Below are positions 47,119-57,349 of a stretch of 64,000 bases of DNA, piece by piece. How positions within the stretch are numbered: the first letter of the stretch is position 1; the number at the start of each line of letters is the position of its first letter. Below the pieces are notes generated by a model that saw only the letters and a list, made by a program, of their open reading frames with translations, was not told where the DNA came from and made no database searches. The stretch is from Planctobacterium marinum. GTDB taxonomy: Bacteria > Pseudomonadota > Gammaproteobacteria > Enterobacterales > Alteromonadaceae. A program made the translations under genes and the position numbers. Location of the stretch: the NCBI RefSeq assembly GCF_036322805.1, contig NZ_AP027272.1:1302001-1366000 (forward strand). Reading direction: 5' to 3'.

Positions 47119-47452
47119 TCACTTACCTGTTAGTTTTTTTACACTGGTTACGACTAACAATAGTAATGCAGAGTTTCAATTTATTACTTGCAGAGCTGTT
47201 ACAAAATATTTAAAACAGAATCGCCAGTATCTCTCGTTTACCTGTCAGCTTGTTGCGAAACCCAGAAGGCAGTCCTAGACTCATTTTAGGAAGGCACAAA
47301 AAGCCGTTTACATTAAATATTCGCTTGCGATTACTTATGCTAAAAAAGTGCATAAAAAGTCGATTTGCGGTTGTTTTTTGTGCAGTTTGAGTTTGTGTTT
47401 CAGACGATTGTCTGGTTATTATTCAGGTTTGGTGTAAAAAGAACAGTTTTCT
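47119..47452. other. Divergent intergenic region lepB / oadGAB
   Basis: 334 bp. It must carry the lepB and oad operon promoters. A small inverted repeat cagac-gatt-gtctg (47401-47414) lies about 40 bp before oadG and could be a regulator site or transcription-start hairpin. No open frame. Confidence 0.5.
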
Positions 47453-47707
47453 ATGACAGACGATATTTATTCAGTATTACTTGATGCTGCGGGATTACTC
47501 CTGGTGGGGATGGCCGTCGTATTTGTTTTTTTAACAATACTCATCGGCGCCATTCATCTTATTGAGTGGTTGTGTAACAAGCTGCCCGACGCACCAGAAA
47601 CCCAAATCAAACCTCAAGTATCGGGGACTCAAGCAGAGGCGATTAGTCCGCAAGTCGTAGCGGCAATAAGTTCTGCAGTGCACCAGTATCGAAATAAAAA
47701 ACAATAA
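47453..47707 (+). CDS. oadG: Oxaloacetate decarboxylase gamma subunit
   Basis: 84 residues. One N-terminal transmembrane helix (DAAGLLLVGMAVVFVFLTILIGAIHLIEWL) and a Pro/Ala-type cytoplasmic tail. This is typical for the small gamma subunit that anchors the alpha subunit and carries the zinc ion needed for its activity. First gene of oadGAB, 77 bp ahead of oadA. Identity comes from size, topology and operon position. Confidence 0.9.
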   Translation: MTDDIYSVLLDAAGLLLVGMAVVFVFLTILIGAIHLIEWLCNKLPDAPETQIKPQVSGTQAEAISPQVVAAISSAVHQYRNKKQ

Positions 47708-47784
47708 AAAATAAAGCATCAACGACGCTCAATATGCCAAAGGCATAAAAATAAACTGCATCATTTGTTGAAGAGGAAATAATT

Positions 47785-49569
47785 ATGGCTAAACCGCTGG
47801 CCTTAACGGAATTGGTATTGCGAGACGCTCATCAGTCTTTGCTGGCCACTCGTATGCGTCTTGAAGACATGTTACCCATCGCACCAAAACTTGATCAGGT
47901 TGGCTATTGGTCCATGGAATCATGGGGGGGCGCGACATTTGATGCTTGCATACGTTATTTGGGGGAAGACCCATGGGAGCGTATTCGCAAGTTAAAAGCG
48001 GCAATGCCAAATACAAAGCAACAAATGCTTTTGCGCGGTCAAAACCTGTTGGGTTATCGCCACTATGCTGACGATGTGGTGGAGAAATTTGTTGAGCGGG
48101 CTCATCACAATGGTGTTGATGTATTTCGCATTTTTGATGCTATGAATGATATCCGCAACTTGCAGACCGCGATTAAGTCTGCGATTTCGGTTGGTGCCCA
48201 CGCGCAAGGTACTATTTCTTACACTGTTAGCCCGGTGCACACATTGTCATTGTGGCTGGATATGGCTAAACAGTTGGAGGATATGGGCGTACACTCAATT
48301 TGTATCAAAGACATGGCAGGTTTGCTGAAACCTTACGAGTGTGAAGAGTTGGTCTCTCAGCTCAAGGAAACCGTTGCCGTACCCATTGCTATGCAGTGTC
48401 ATGCTACAACAGGTTTAAGCACTGCAACCTATCAAAAAGCTATCGACGCCGGCATTGATATGCTCGATACGGCGGTTTCTTCCATGAGTATGACTTATGG
48501 CCACAGTGCCACCGAAACTATGGTTTCTATTGTCGAAGGCACGGAGCGTGACACTGGGTTAGATCTGACTCTTTTGGAAGAGATAGCGGCTTATTTTCGC
48601 GATGTCAGGAAAAAGTACGCCAAATTCGAAGGTAGTTTGAAGGGCGTGGATTCGCGAATTTTGATAGCGCAGGTGCCCGGTGGCATGTTAACCAACATGG
48701 AAAACCAATTGCGAGAGCAAGGTGCCGCAGATAGATTAGACGAGGTACTCAAGGAAATTCCTAAAGTTCGCGAGGATCTTGGTTTTATCCCTCTGGTTAC
48801 ACCCACCTCCCAAATCGTTGGTAGCCAATCAGTACTTAATGTACTGACCGGAGAGCGATATAAAAGTATTACCAAAGAAACAGCGGGGGTGCTTAAAGGA
48901 GAGTATGGTGCAACAGCTGCCCCAGTAAACGCTGAGCTTCAAGCGCGAGTTTTAGACGGTGCAGAAGCGATTACCTGCCGACCTGCGGATCTCATTGCAG
49001 CTGAATTACAAAAATTAGAAACCGAACTGGATAAACTTGCCAGTGACAAAAACATACAATTAGCTGAGCAGAAAGTTGATGACGTATTGACTTACGCATT
49101 ATTCCCTCAGGTGGGATTAAAATTTCTGGAAAATCGTAATAATCCGGATGCTTTTGAACCAGCACCCGGCAACGAACCCGCAGCAGAACCAACAAATGTG
49201 GTTTCTGGTAGTGGAACGGCCGAAGCCTATGCCGTTCGCGTTGACGGCAAAGTCTACCGTGTGGAAGTTGCGCCTGATGGCAGCTTAACGGACGTTGCCC
49301 CCAGCCCAGCTGCTGCGCCAGCTCAGGAGATTCAGACACCGGTTGCAGCATCAGGAGGCGAGCCGCTGAATGCACCTCTAGCCGGTAATATCGTGCGAAT
49401 TAACGTCGCTGCTGGACAGTCCGTCAATGCTGGTGATGTGGTATTGATTATGGAAGCGATGAAAATGGAAACGGAGGTGCGGGCAGTTAACACTGGTACG
49501 ATTGCCAATATTATGGTGAAAGAAGGTGATGCCGTGCAAGCCGGGCAGCCTTTGCTAAGTTTTAGCTGA
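47785..49569 (+). CDS. oadA: Oxaloacetate decarboxylase alpha subunit, biotin-carrying
   Basis: 594 residues. The carboxyltransferase domain (1-about 460) shows [26 protein letters not shown], the metal-binding region around [13 protein letters not shown], and [12 protein letters not shown]. An Ala/Pro linker leads to the biotinyl domain with [10 protein letters not shown] (biotinyl-lysine K560). It removes the carboxyl group from oxaloacetate onto biotin and passes it to OadB. In operon with oadG and oadB (13 bp to the next start). GAGGAAA precedes the ATG. Confidence 0.97.
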   Translation: MAKPLALTELVLRDAHQSLLATRMRLEDMLPIAPKLDQVGYWSMESWGGATFDACIRYLGEDPWERIRKLKAAMPNTKQQMLLRGQNLLGYRHYADDVVEKFVERAHHNGVDVFRIFDAMNDIRNLQTAIKSAISVGAHAQGTISYTVSPVHTLSLWLDMAKQLEDMGVHSICIKDMAGLLKPYECEELVSQLKETVAVPIAMQCHATTGLSTATYQKAIDAGIDMLDTAVSSMSMTYGHSATETMVSIVEGTERDTGLDLTLLEEIAAYFRDVRKKYAKFEGSLKGVDSRILIAQVPGGMLTNMENQLREQGAADRLDEVLKEIPKVREDLGFIPLVTPTSQIVGSQSVLNVLTGERYKSITKETAGVLKGEYGATAAPVNAELQARVLDGAEAITCRPADLIAAELQKLETELDKLASDKNIQLAEQKVDDVLTYALFPQVGLKFLENRNNPDAFEPAPGNEPAAEPTNVVSGSGTAEAYAVRVDGKVYRVEVAPDGSLTDVAPSPAAAPAQEIQTPVAASGGEPLNAPLAGNIVRINVAAGQSVNAGDVVLIMEAMKMETEVRAVNTGTIANIMVKEGDAVQAGQPLLSFS

Positions 49570-49582
49570 GGAAGCAGGCTCC

Positions 49583-50716
49583 ATGGAAAAGTTACAAATC
49601 TTATGGCAAACCACTGCTCTGGCTAATTTTGAGCCAGGGCAAATACTGATGATGGCCGTCGGCGTTTTGCTGTTGTACCTGGCCATCGCTCGAAAATATG
49701 AACCCTTGCTACTACTGCCTATCGGTTTTGGCGCAATACTAACCAATATCCCATTGGGCGGCTTTACCGAGCCCGGCGGTTTGTTGTATTACGTCTACGA
49801 AGTGGGCATCGGCTCAACGGTGTTTCCGTTATTAATCTTTATGGGAGTTGGGGCTTTAACCGACTTCGGCGCGTTGATCGCTAATCCACGCATGTTACTT
49901 CTAGGGGCTGCAGCGCAATTTGGAATTTTTGCTACCCTGTTTGGTGCTATTTTGTTGAATCTGGTGCCCGGATTGAGTTTTACGCTTCAGGAAGCCGCGG
50001 CCATTGCCATTATCGGTGGTGCTGATGGTCCGACAGCCATCTTTTTGGCATCTCAACTAGCAGATCATTTACTGGGAGCTATTGCAGTGGCGGCTTATTC
50101 CTACATGGCATTGGTTCCCATCATTCAGCCGCCGATTATGAAGGCGCTGACCACGCCGGAAGAACGCAAGATTGAAATGCGGCAACTGCGCACTGTCAGC
50201 AAACGTGAAAAAATAATTTTTCCCCTGGCAGTGCTTGGCTTGACCATTTTGTTTTTACCAACGGCGACTCCGCTGGTGGGTATGTTCTGCTTGGGTAACC
50301 TGATGCGGGAAAGCGGTGTGGTAGAGCGACTGAGTAAAACTGCACAAAACGAATTGATCAACGTCACCACCATCTTTCTGGGATTAGCAGTGGGCTCAAA
50401 GCTTTCTTCTGATCAGTTCTTAACTTCCCAAACCTTAGCCATTCTTGCGTTGGGGGCTGTGGCGTTTTCAATTGGAACCGCGGCCGGGGTACTGATGGCC
50501 AAGCTAATGGGACGATTGAGTAAAGACAAAATCAATCCTCTGATAGGCGCGGCTGGTGTATCGGCTGTGCCAATGGCGGCACGAGTGGTTAACAAGGTTG
50601 GATTGGAAGCCAATCCACACAACTTTTTATTAATGCATGCAATGGGGCCAAATGTGGCTGGTGTATTGGGGTCAGCCGTAGCTGCAGGTATTTTGCTGGC
50701 ATTGGTGGGGCCGTAG
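49583..50716 (+). CDS. oadB: Oxaloacetate decarboxylase beta subunit, Na+ pump
   Basis: 377-residue integral membrane subunit that decarboxylates carboxybiotin and couples this to outward Na+ movement. Family signatures are [27 protein letters not shown], the Na+/carboxybiotin site [13 protein letters not shown], and the C-terminal [18 protein letters not shown]. The length equals the short OadB/MmdB group (about 376). Together with OadG and OadA it forms the complete pump, supporting an Na+ cycle as expected for marine bacteria. Confidence 0.97.
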   Translation: MEKLQILWQTTALANFEPGQILMMAVGVLLLYLAIARKYEPLLLLPIGFGAILTNIPLGGFTEPGGLLYYVYEVGIGSTVFPLLIFMGVGALTDFGALIANPRMLLLGAAAQFGIFATLFGAILLNLVPGLSFTLQEAAAIAIIGGADGPTAIFLASQLADHLLGAIAVAAYSYMALVPIIQPPIMKALTTPEERKIEMRQLRTVSKREKIIFPLAVLGLTILFLPTATPLVGMFCLGNLMRESGVVERLSKTAQNELINVTTIFLGLAVGSKLSSDQFLTSQTLAILALGAVAFSIGTAAGVLMAKLMGRLSKDKINPLIGAAGVSAVPMAARVVNKVGLEANPHNFLLMHAMGPNVAGVLGSAVAAGILLALVGP

Positions 50717-50732
50717 TTTTTAATTAATTGGT

Positions 50733-50760
50733 AAAAGGGGAAGCTGGGCTTCCCTTTTTT
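50733..50760. terminator. Bidirectional terminator oadB / small membrane gene
   Basis: Stem of about 11 bp with one G-T pair (gggaag / cttccc core) flanked by A4 on the left and T6 on the right, so it works on both strands between convergent genes. Confidence 0.85.
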
Positions 50761-50929
50761 AATGGGTGAGGGGAATTAACAATCCGTAAAACAGTGCAAT
50801 GGTTGAACTTATCACCAGGATATAAATAAAACCTTTTTTGCCCTGCTCCAGGGTATAACCATTGTGTTTAAGATACACAAACCAACCCAAGCACAATAAC
50901 AACGGGATCAAAAACAAAAATTTAATCAA
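50759..50929 (-). CDS. Small two-helix membrane protein
   Basis: 56 residues from the TTG at 50929, which follows GAGGATAAGG at a good distance; the frame is open eight codons further up to a TTG at 50953. Two hydrophobic helices (FLFLIPLLLCLGWFVYL and GFIYILVISSTIALFYGLLI) joined by a basic loop. No family recognised. Convergent with oadB and sharing its terminator. Confidence 0.55.
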   Translation of the reverse strand: MIKFLFLIPLLLCLGWFVYLKHNGYTLEQGKKGFIYILVISSTIALFYGLLIPLTH

Positions 50930-51053
50930 AACCTTATCCTCGTTTAATGACAAAAAAAGTGATTGTTTTTAAAAAAGTTTTACATATCTGAAATGAGATT
51001 GTAATGACTTTTTTTTCTAATACTGAGGTTATTAATGTCAGGATCGCTTTTTT

Positions 51054-52289
51054 ATGTCTATGCCGATTACACCGCAAAAGTCAGAAACTGTTGCTCGACA
51101 AAGCCATATAACTGAGCTGTGTGGGCTGCCAGGTCAGTCATTGACCGGGCATGCGCGCTCTATACTTTACAGCTTAGAGCTGATGTCCAGGAAGTCCATT
51201 ACCCCGAAAGACGCAGGATGCCAGGACTGGCTGATGGAAAAACTCGCTTCTTTGGGATTTGTATGCCACCCATTTGAGGTGAATGGTGTTAAAAACCTGG
51301 TAGCTGAAATCGGGGCGGGGGAAAGGGTGATTGCATTCGCGGGACATACTGACGTCGTTCCGCCTGGTCCGGTTGAAAAATGGCACAGCGATCCCTTCGA
51401 GCCTGTTGTGATAGACAATGAGTTGATTGGCCGTGGCGCTGCAGATATGAAAACGGGTGTCGCCGCCATGCTAGCTGCATCAGAGCGAGTATTGAGGTTA
51501 TCTCGCCACCTTAACGCGAAGTTTATGTGGTTCATTACCAGCGATGAGGAAGGCGAAGCGGAGTTTGGAAGTAAGGAGATCAAAGCCTGGCTGGATAAGC
51601 GCAATATATCCGTGGATTGCGTCATTATCGGTGAGCCTACGGCCAAGTTGGCCACAGGTGATACCATCAAGGTGGGCAGACGTGGTGCCATTTCCGGACG
51701 TATTCAGGTTAAGGGTAAACAGGGTCATGTGGCGTATCCGCAATATGCAGACAACGCAATCCACAAAATGGCAAAGGTAATCGATGCCATTAGTTCCATA
51801 AACTTCGATGCCGGTAGTGATGATTTTCCGGGAACAAGCCTGCAAATTACGCACATTGATTCTGGTGATTTCACCGATAATATCGTGCCTGCCAATTGCA
51901 GTATTTGCTTTAATATCCGCTACAGCCATGAGTACAGTATGGCGTCACTGGAAGCGTTGATTCAGGAGAGGATTGAAGCGGTAGTAAGCAGTGCAGATAT
52001 TCAATGGGAACGTCCTTGCGTGCCCTATTTTACCCATGTTGATCAGCAAAATAGCCTGATCAAATCTGTTGAGCAAGCCATAATCAAAAATACCGGACGT
52101 TTTCCTGTGCTATCTACGGCTGGGGGCACGTCTGATGGACGCTTTTTTGCCAGTGAGCATACTCAAGTTGTGGAAGTGGGCGTACCTAACAAAACCATTC
52201 ATCAGGTTAATGAACGCATTCACATTTCTGATTTGGTGACACTGGAAGATATTTTTACCGATCTACTATCAGGTTTACTTTTTGATTAG
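51054..52289 (+). CDS. dapE: Succinyl-diaminopimelate desuccinylase
   Basis: 411-residue M20-family metallohydrolase that removes succinate from N-succinyl-LL-diaminopimelate in lysine and peptidoglycan synthesis. The active-site sequence is GHTDVVPPG (His ligand), GRGAADMKTG (bridging Asp), SDEEGEAEFG (catalytic Glu) and TAGGTSDGRF...TIHQVNE near the end. It is 36 residues longer than E. coli DapE, mostly as an N-terminal extension of about 30 residues (MSMPITPQKSETVARQ..). The true start might lie further in. It appears monocistronic. Confidence 0.93.
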   Translation: MSMPITPQKSETVARQSHITELCGLPGQSLTGHARSILYSLELMSRKSITPKDAGCQDWLMEKLASLGFVCHPFEVNGVKNLVAEIGAGERVIAFAGHTDVVPPGPVEKWHSDPFEPVVIDNELIGRGAADMKTGVAAMLAASERVLRLSRHLNAKFMWFITSDEEGEAEFGSKEIKAWLDKRNISVDCVIIGEPTAKLATGDTIKVGRRGAISGRIQVKGKQGHVAYPQYADNAIHKMAKVIDAISSINFDAGSDDFPGTSLQITHIDSGDFTDNIVPANCSICFNIRYSHEYSMASLEALIQERIEAVVSSADIQWERPCVPYFTHVDQQNSLIKSVEQAIIKNTGRFPVLSTAGGTSDGRFFASEHTQVVEVGVPNKTIHQVNERIHISDLVTLEDIFTDLLSGLLFD

Positions 52290-52327
52290 TGGCGCTGCCC
52301 GCAGTGGGCAACGCTAATCCATACCAT

Positions 52328-52909
52328 CTACTTTCCCGTTGTCATTCGTTTGAGAGTGCGGTCTTGTTTTACAAAGTGATGGTATAGCGCTGCACCAGCA
52401 TGCCCGGCGATCAATAACCACACAAGCCATGCACCCAATATGTCCTTGTGAATAAAATCCAGTGGCTTTTCAAAATCTGCAAATTCCATGTACTTGCCAA
52501 AGGTTTCTGCAAAAAGCGCAGTATCTTTAAAACTGGGAATATCGAATAAATAAAAGAACTCAGTAGCAACCCCTGTACCTAAATAACCGGTAATTGGCAT
52601 GATGATCATGATGGCATACAAGGCAATGTGTCCCAACTTTGCCGCCAGATGCTCAAGCGCCGTTCCGGGCTCTGGTGCGGGCGAGGGATTCGTCACTTTC
52701 CAGACTATACGCAAAATCACTATAACTGCTATCGAAACTCCAAAAGATAGGTGCAACTGCAACGCTGTCCAGTTTTCTGGGGTTTGCGCTTCAGTAAACC
52801 ACTGTCGGTAGTAGACACTGATATAAGCCGCCAGAAACAGCAATGCCGTAAGCCAGTGGATCCACTTAGCAATGGAACCGTAGTTGTTGTCAGAATTTCG
52901 CAAAGACAT
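52328..52909 (-). CDS. Cytochrome b561
   Basis: 193-residue four-helix diheme membrane protein. Histidines sit in the expected helices: KWIHWLTALLF, LQLHLSFGV, KLGHIALYAI and LLIAGHAGAALYHHF. Bacterial members pass electrons from the quinone pool or superoxide. Convergent with dapE, no partner periplasmic protein nearby. Confidence 0.93.
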   Translation of the reverse strand: MSLRNSDNNYGSIAKWIHWLTALLFLAAYISVYYRQWFTEAQTPENWTALQLHLSFGVSIAVIVILRIVWKVTNPSPAPEPGTALEHLAAKLGHIALYAIMIIMPITGYLGTGVATEFFYLFDIPSFKDTALFAETFGKYMEFADFEKPLDFIHKDILGAWLVWLLIAGHAGAALYHHFVKQDRTLKRMTTGK

Positions 52910-53027
52910 AACCTAAACCCTCTAAAACACCTTGTTCAGATTCATACTATCGATAACTTAATCGATATTAAATTGCAAAATAACGGCTAATCTTATCTAA
53001 AAAGTAGAATTATTGGCCGGGGTTGCG

Positions 53028-54773
53028 CTAGCTATTTCCAAGATACTGCGATAGTTGGTCAACATGGCCTTTGGTCTCTTCGATCAATGAGGTGATTTGG
53101 TCCGCAGAATCAGTGGAGCTCTGGGCCAGGTTTCTTACTTCATCCGCCACTACAGCAAAACCTCGACCGGCTTCACCCGCCCTTGCTGCTTCAATCGCCG
53201 CGTTGAGTGCTAAGAGGTTGGTTTGATTTGAGATATTATTAATTGATTGTACTATGGAGCTGATGCGATCCAGTACCTGTGACATGGCTTCATGAGTTTC
53301 TGAGATCACTGCATTTTTACTGGAAATGTCTTCTGCGTAAATCAATACGCTGGTTAAGCTGCCGGTAACATCTGTGATTGGAGTCGCTTCTAAAGTGAGC
53401 TTGAGTTCTTTACCTGATAAGGTATTAACGCTCACGTCGGATTTAAACGCTTCCCCTTTTGCCAGCTCAGCCCATGTTCCATCTCCTGTGAGATTGGCGA
53501 TATTGCCCAGTAATTCGTTGGCCGCGTTTTTATCACTACAGCCCAATGTTGTGAGAAACTGCTGATTGGCATAGGTTATGAGTCCCTGCGGATTGGTTTC
53601 AAACATTAAGCTGCTATCGTTAATGGCATTCATTTTAATATCGTTTTCCAGTGACCTGCGCTTGGTCTTGTCGATATCAGCCTGGATTGCGACATAGTTG
53701 GTCAGGTTGTTATTTGCATCAAATACCGGGTCGATTGCTAATGAAATCCAGTAGGAATTGCCCTTTTTGTCGTAGTTGAGGATTTCTTCGTATAACGGCT
53801 GTTTGTCTTTAATTTTTTTACTTATCCGGGCGACGGTATCTGCATCGGTGTGCTTACCCTGTAGCAAACTTCCTGGCTTTTTGCCCTTAATGTCTTCCAA
53901 TGTATAGCCTGTTATATCTGAAAAACCGTGGTTGACGTATTCCACGAGGCCATTAGCACCGGTAATTATTACAGCATTACTGGTATTGTTGGCCACCAGA
54001 GAGAGTCGTTTAACTTCTTCTTTGGCTTTGAATTCTTCGGTAATATCCCTTACGAATGCAGTGTATAAAATTTTGCTCTCCAGGGTGATTTTGGATAGAG
54101 AGAGTGAAACCCAAATGTTGCGGTTATCAAACGTTTCTATAGGCAATTCTCGTGATGAACCGACAATTCTGTTTTCGCCGGTTCTGCGATTGCGGTTCAC
54201 TTTTTCATCATGGCTAGGCCGGATCTCTTTAGGAACCAGCATTTTGACATTGTTGCCCAATACCTGCTCTTTTTTCACACCCCATATTTTTTCGGCAGCA
54301 GGATTGAAAAAAACCACGTTGTTGTTTTCATCGATAGTAACCACACCGTCAATACACTGGTTAAGGGTCTGGTCGATCAGTAGCTTTTGCTCTCTTTCTT
54401 TAGTGATGTCTTTTACAATTGCCGAGTAGCATTGCTTGCCATTCACCTTGAATTTCGATAGTGACAATGAGCACCAGATTTTCTGGCCGGCTTTGGTTTC
54501 GATATAGAGATCGAGGGTGGTACCCACTAATTTATCTTGATTTGTGGAACGATGGCGGTTGACGTAATTGTCATGGTTACTACGATGTTCAACAGGCACC
54601 AACATCTTCACGTTTTTACCTATGACTTCGTGATGGGCAAAGCCCCAAAGTTTTTCTGCCGCTTTATTGTAAAACATAACGCAGTTGTGCTCATCAATGG
54701 CTATGACAGCATCAATACTTTGTTCAAGAATTTGTTCGGTAAAATTGGTGTTGTTGTTGAATAAGTTGAACAT
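53028..54773 (-). CDS. Soluble four-PAS chemoreceptor-like protein
   Basis: 581 residues without a transmembrane segment. Four PAS domains in tandem (about 10-120, 130-245, 255-370, 378-490) with repeated sequence blocks: [23 protein letters not shown], then [24 protein letters not shown] methyl-accepting chemotaxis signalling tip closes the protein: [39 protein letters not shown], cut here into pieces. The signalling arm after the tip is very short (about 30 residues), lacking the usual long adaptation-bearing helices. PAS 1 and 2 look like a recent duplication. It probably senses an intracellular signal such as redox or light through a PAS-bound cofactor and talks to a CheA/CheW array. Confidence 0.9.
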   Translation of the reverse strand: MFNLFNNNTNFTEQILEQSIDAVIAIDEHNCVMFYNKAAEKLWGFAHHEVIGKNVKMLVPVEHRSNHDNYVNRHRSTNQDKLVGTTLDLYIETKAGQKIWCSLSLSKFKVNGKQCYSAIVKDITKEREQKLLIDQTLNQCIDGVVTIDENNNVVFFNPAAEKIWGVKKEQVLGNNVKMLVPKEIRPSHDEKVNRNRRTGENRIVGSSRELPIETFDNRNIWVSLSLSKITLESKILYTAFVRDITEEFKAKEEVKRLSLVANNTSNAVIITGANGLVEYVNHGFSDITGYTLEDIKGKKPGSLLQGKHTDADTVARISKKIKDKQPLYEEILNYDKKGNSYWISLAIDPVFDANNNLTNYVAIQADIDKTKRRSLENDIKMNAINDSSLMFETNPQGLITYANQQFLTTLGCSDKNAANELLGNIANLTGDGTWAELAKGEAFKSDVSVNTLSGKELKLTLEATPITDVTGSLTSVLIYAEDISSKNAVISETHEAMSQVLDRISSIVQSINNISNQTNLLALNAAIEAARAGEAGRGFAVVADEVRNLAQSSTDSADQITSLIEETKGHVDQLSQYLGNS

Positions 54774-54925
54774 ACCAGCTCTCTGTCAAATAGATAAGAG
54801 TAGTACGCGGGTTATGAAGATAAAGTTCAGCCGTACATTTTCCGTGTGGTTACTGTTTTTTGAGGATTAAGCCACGACATGTGAACCAGCGATAAACATC
54901 TTTCACTGGTGTCACCGAAAACTTA

Positions 54926-55132
54926 TTATTCAATGACGCGAATATCATCTTTGAGCACTAATACAACCAGGTAAACAAGTGCCAATGGGGGAAATAAACA
55001 GGTTACACAACCAATGGCTGCGACGAGTTTGGGAGTTTGGGTTTTGCGGCTGCCAAGGTAGTAACACAGGATTGTCATGACAATTGCCAAAACCAGTACG
55101 AACTTTCCATAAAGTGTGGCGTTAATATTCAA
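54926..55132 (-). CDS. Small two-helix membrane protein
   Basis: 68 residues starting at a TTG. Two hydrophobic helices (FVLVLAIVMTILCYYL and LFPPLALVYLVVLVL) joined by a basic turn. No family recognised. It lies between the chemoreceptor-like gene and the EAL gene, both on the minus strand. The start is uncertain. Confidence 0.5.
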   Translation of the reverse strand: MNINATLYGKFVLVLAIVMTILCYYLGSRKTQTPKLVAAIGCVTCLFPPLALVYLVVLVLKDDIRVIE

Positions 55133-55228
55133 TCTTAAATCCGTTTAATCTTTAAGTTTGGTATTTAATATTACCCATAAATTGATTTAATTCAATTAAT
55201 TAATGGCGTTTATCTTTGTCTGAACAAG

Positions 55229-56977
55229 TCAGTGAACGCAAGGAATCTCAACATGTTTGATGCTCCGTTTCGGGGGGCTGGCAGGCATAGCTCTGGGCTT
55301 GCCGAATAAAAATCCCTGCACTTCATCAACACCAATTGCTCTCAATACGTCTGCTTGCGCTGAGTTTTCAACGCCCTCTGCCAGTACTTTCATGCCAAAT
55401 TTGGTGCAAAAAGAAACCATCGAAGTAACTAACGCTTCGGACTTCTGACAAACATGTATTTGCCGGATTAAAGAGCGATCAACTTTAATTTTAGAAAAGG
55501 GTAATCTTGTGAGTATGCTTAAATTGGAGTAACCAGTGCCAAAATCATCAATGACTACCTCGTAACCGATCTTCATTAATTGTTCTACTACACCAATAAG
55601 TCGCTCATCCATCATGCTGGATTCGGTTAGTTCCAGCTCCACCTGTTTCAGGCTAACCCCATGTTTTTCCAATGATTCAGTTAACAAAACGGGAAAAGCT
55701 GGATTATGCAGTTGCAAAGGTGAAATGTTGAGGGCCACTTTAGGTCCGGGTAGCTTAGGTAAATAACGCAAAGCCTGATCAAAGATTTGAAAACTGAGTC
55801 TTTCAATTAACCCATGCTGCTCAGCAATCGGGATAAATTTTTCAGGATATACGGTACCTCTCATTTTACTATGCCATCTTGCAAGCGCTTCATAACCCGT
55901 GCATTCCCAACTGTACAAGTCAAATTGTGGTTGGAACTGTACTGTTATCTCATTTTTTTCGATAGCTTCATCGAGGTAATGTAAAACCCACCATTTATCG
56001 TTTAATTCGCCATGACTTTTTGGACTGTATTTTACGATTGAGGGGCTACCTGGCTGTTTTGCTTTGAGTAATGCAATTTCCGCTTTTTCCAGCATTTCAC
56101 GCCAGTTTCCGGGGTTACAGCGACTGACACAAAAACCAACATTAACCTTGAGTTTAATTCGACTATCTGAGATCAAAATATATCTCTCGAGGCATTCTTG
56201 TAACTCCATTAAATCATCATTGATTTGCTTTGAGTTTTGCAGAAATAAAACCCCAAACTTGCCTTCTCCCAAATTACCGACAAATATCTGTCTTGAATCG
56301 TTTTGGTTAAGGCGTTCGTATATTGTGGTATTGATAGTACTTCTGATGTTGCTGCTCTTCATCGAAGCGACGATTTCGTCAAAGGCGTAGATGCTAAAGA
56401 TAGCCAGGGTCAGCGGTTCTCGGCTATGAGTAGTAAATTTTTCCAGATATTGATGAAAGGTTGACTGTAACGGTAAACCTGAAACGTCAAATTGTTCTCT
56501 TATCAATTTGTGATTTAAACGCCAGAAATCTTGTTGTTTTTTGAGTCGAAGATTATTGATTACTCGCGCTGTTAACTCCGCTTTGTGGAACGGTTTAGTC
56601 ACGTAATCTTGAACGCCACAAGACAGTCCTTTTACCACCGCGTTTTTATCATCCATAGCGGTAAGCAATATAATGGGAATATGGCTTAAGTGTTTCGAGT
56701 TTTTTAATTCTGTACTGATTTCGAGACCGGTTTTGTGGGGCATATGCACATCAAGTAAGATCAAATCCGCTTCGAACTCCTGCAATGCATCCAAAACAAG
56801 TAAACTGTCATTAACGGCGAGGGTATCAAAACCAAGTGGTTTAAACATCGCCTCTAACATATCTGTGGTAATGGGTTGATCGTCTACAAGCAATATTTTA
56901 CAGCCATAAACATAACTCGGCTCTGATTCTAGACTGCCCGAAACCTGCTCTTTTTTATTGATGTCTAAATTTTCCAT
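55229..56977 (-). CDS. Response regulator with degenerate GGDEF and EAL domains
   Basis: 582 residues. REC domain about 25-145 (phospho-acceptor D76 in LILLDVHMPHKTG). A GGDEF-like domain follows (about 185-310) in which the signature reads LGEGKFGVLF, so it cannot make c-di-GMP. The EAL domain (about 325-570) keeps YEALARW, ALNISPLQL, ELTESSMMD, DDFGTGYSNL, the K in FSKIKVDRSLI, AEGVE and QGFLFGKP. All metal and base residues are recognisable, so phosphodiesterase activity towards c-di-GMP is likely, controlled by phosphorylation. No kinase gene is adjacent. Confidence 0.92.
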   Translation of the reverse strand: MENLDINKKEQVSGSLESEPSYVYGCKILLVDDQPITTDMLEAMFKPLGFDTLAVNDSLLVLDALQEFEADLILLDVHMPHKTGLEISTELKNSKHLSHIPIILLTAMDDKNAVVKGLSCGVQDYVTKPFHKAELTARVINNLRLKKQQDFWRLNHKLIREQFDVSGLPLQSTFHQYLEKFTTHSREPLTLAIFSIYAFDEIVASMKSSNIRSTINTTIYERLNQNDSRQIFVGNLGEGKFGVLFLQNSKQINDDLMELQECLERYILISDSRIKLKVNVGFCVSRCNPGNWREMLEKAEIALLKAKQPGSPSIVKYSPKSHGELNDKWWVLHYLDEAIEKNEITVQFQPQFDLYSWECTGYEALARWHSKMRGTVYPEKFIPIAEQHGLIERLSFQIFDQALRYLPKLPGPKVALNISPLQLHNPAFPVLLTESLEKHGVSLKQVELELTESSMMDERLIGVVEQLMKIGYEVVIDDFGTGYSNLSILTRLPFSKIKVDRSLIRQIHVCQKSEALVTSMVSFCTKFGMKVLAEGVENSAQADVLRAIGVDEVQGFLFGKPRAMPASPPKRSIKHVEIPCVH

Positions 56978-57349
56978 ATTACTGCTTTGATGGCACCGCT
57001 TTAAATCAAGATTAGCAGAATTAGAGTTGGAAAAATTACTTACCTCTTTGCCTGGGTGTGGATTTGCAGCAACATGGATTTTGCAACTGCTTGGTTATTT
57101 CTTGATTTTATTTTAAGTTATTGAATATTAATGATTTAATTTTTTTTCATTGACTGCTCACACGCCAGGGTTGTTGCTATTTAAGGTTTGCTGATGGAAA
57201 TGTAGGATTTAGCGTACGCAAAGATAGGAGATGGTATCATTTTGTCCTTCGACAATGTCTTAGGCCATCAGTTTGCCTGAGTAGTAGTAAGGCTCTTGTT
57301 GCAGAGCCGAGCATTGCTTGAGAGTTTTTTGAACTCATCTTAATTGGCT
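56978..57349. other. 372-bp non-coding stretch
   Basis: Between the EAL gene start and the end of the DesR-like gene. It contains repeat copy 2 (57146-57167) and a 6-bp stem-loop ggctct / agagcc (57291-57308) just downstream of the response-regulator operon, likely part of its 3' end. No open frame. Confidence 0.55.
57146..57167. repeat. Dispersed 22-nt repeat, copy 2
   Basis: Matches 12984-13005 at 20 of 22 positions. Both copies have the same orientation and sit in long gaps. Confidence 0.4.

Noticed and set aside
47719-47784. Attenuator or riboswitch between oadG and oadA
   Set aside because: 77 bp without a stable stem or conserved motif; looks like a plain spacer.
52290-52320. Stem-loop after dapE (tgccc/gggca) as terminator
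   Set aside because: Short G+C stem with mismatches and no T-tract; left out of the features.
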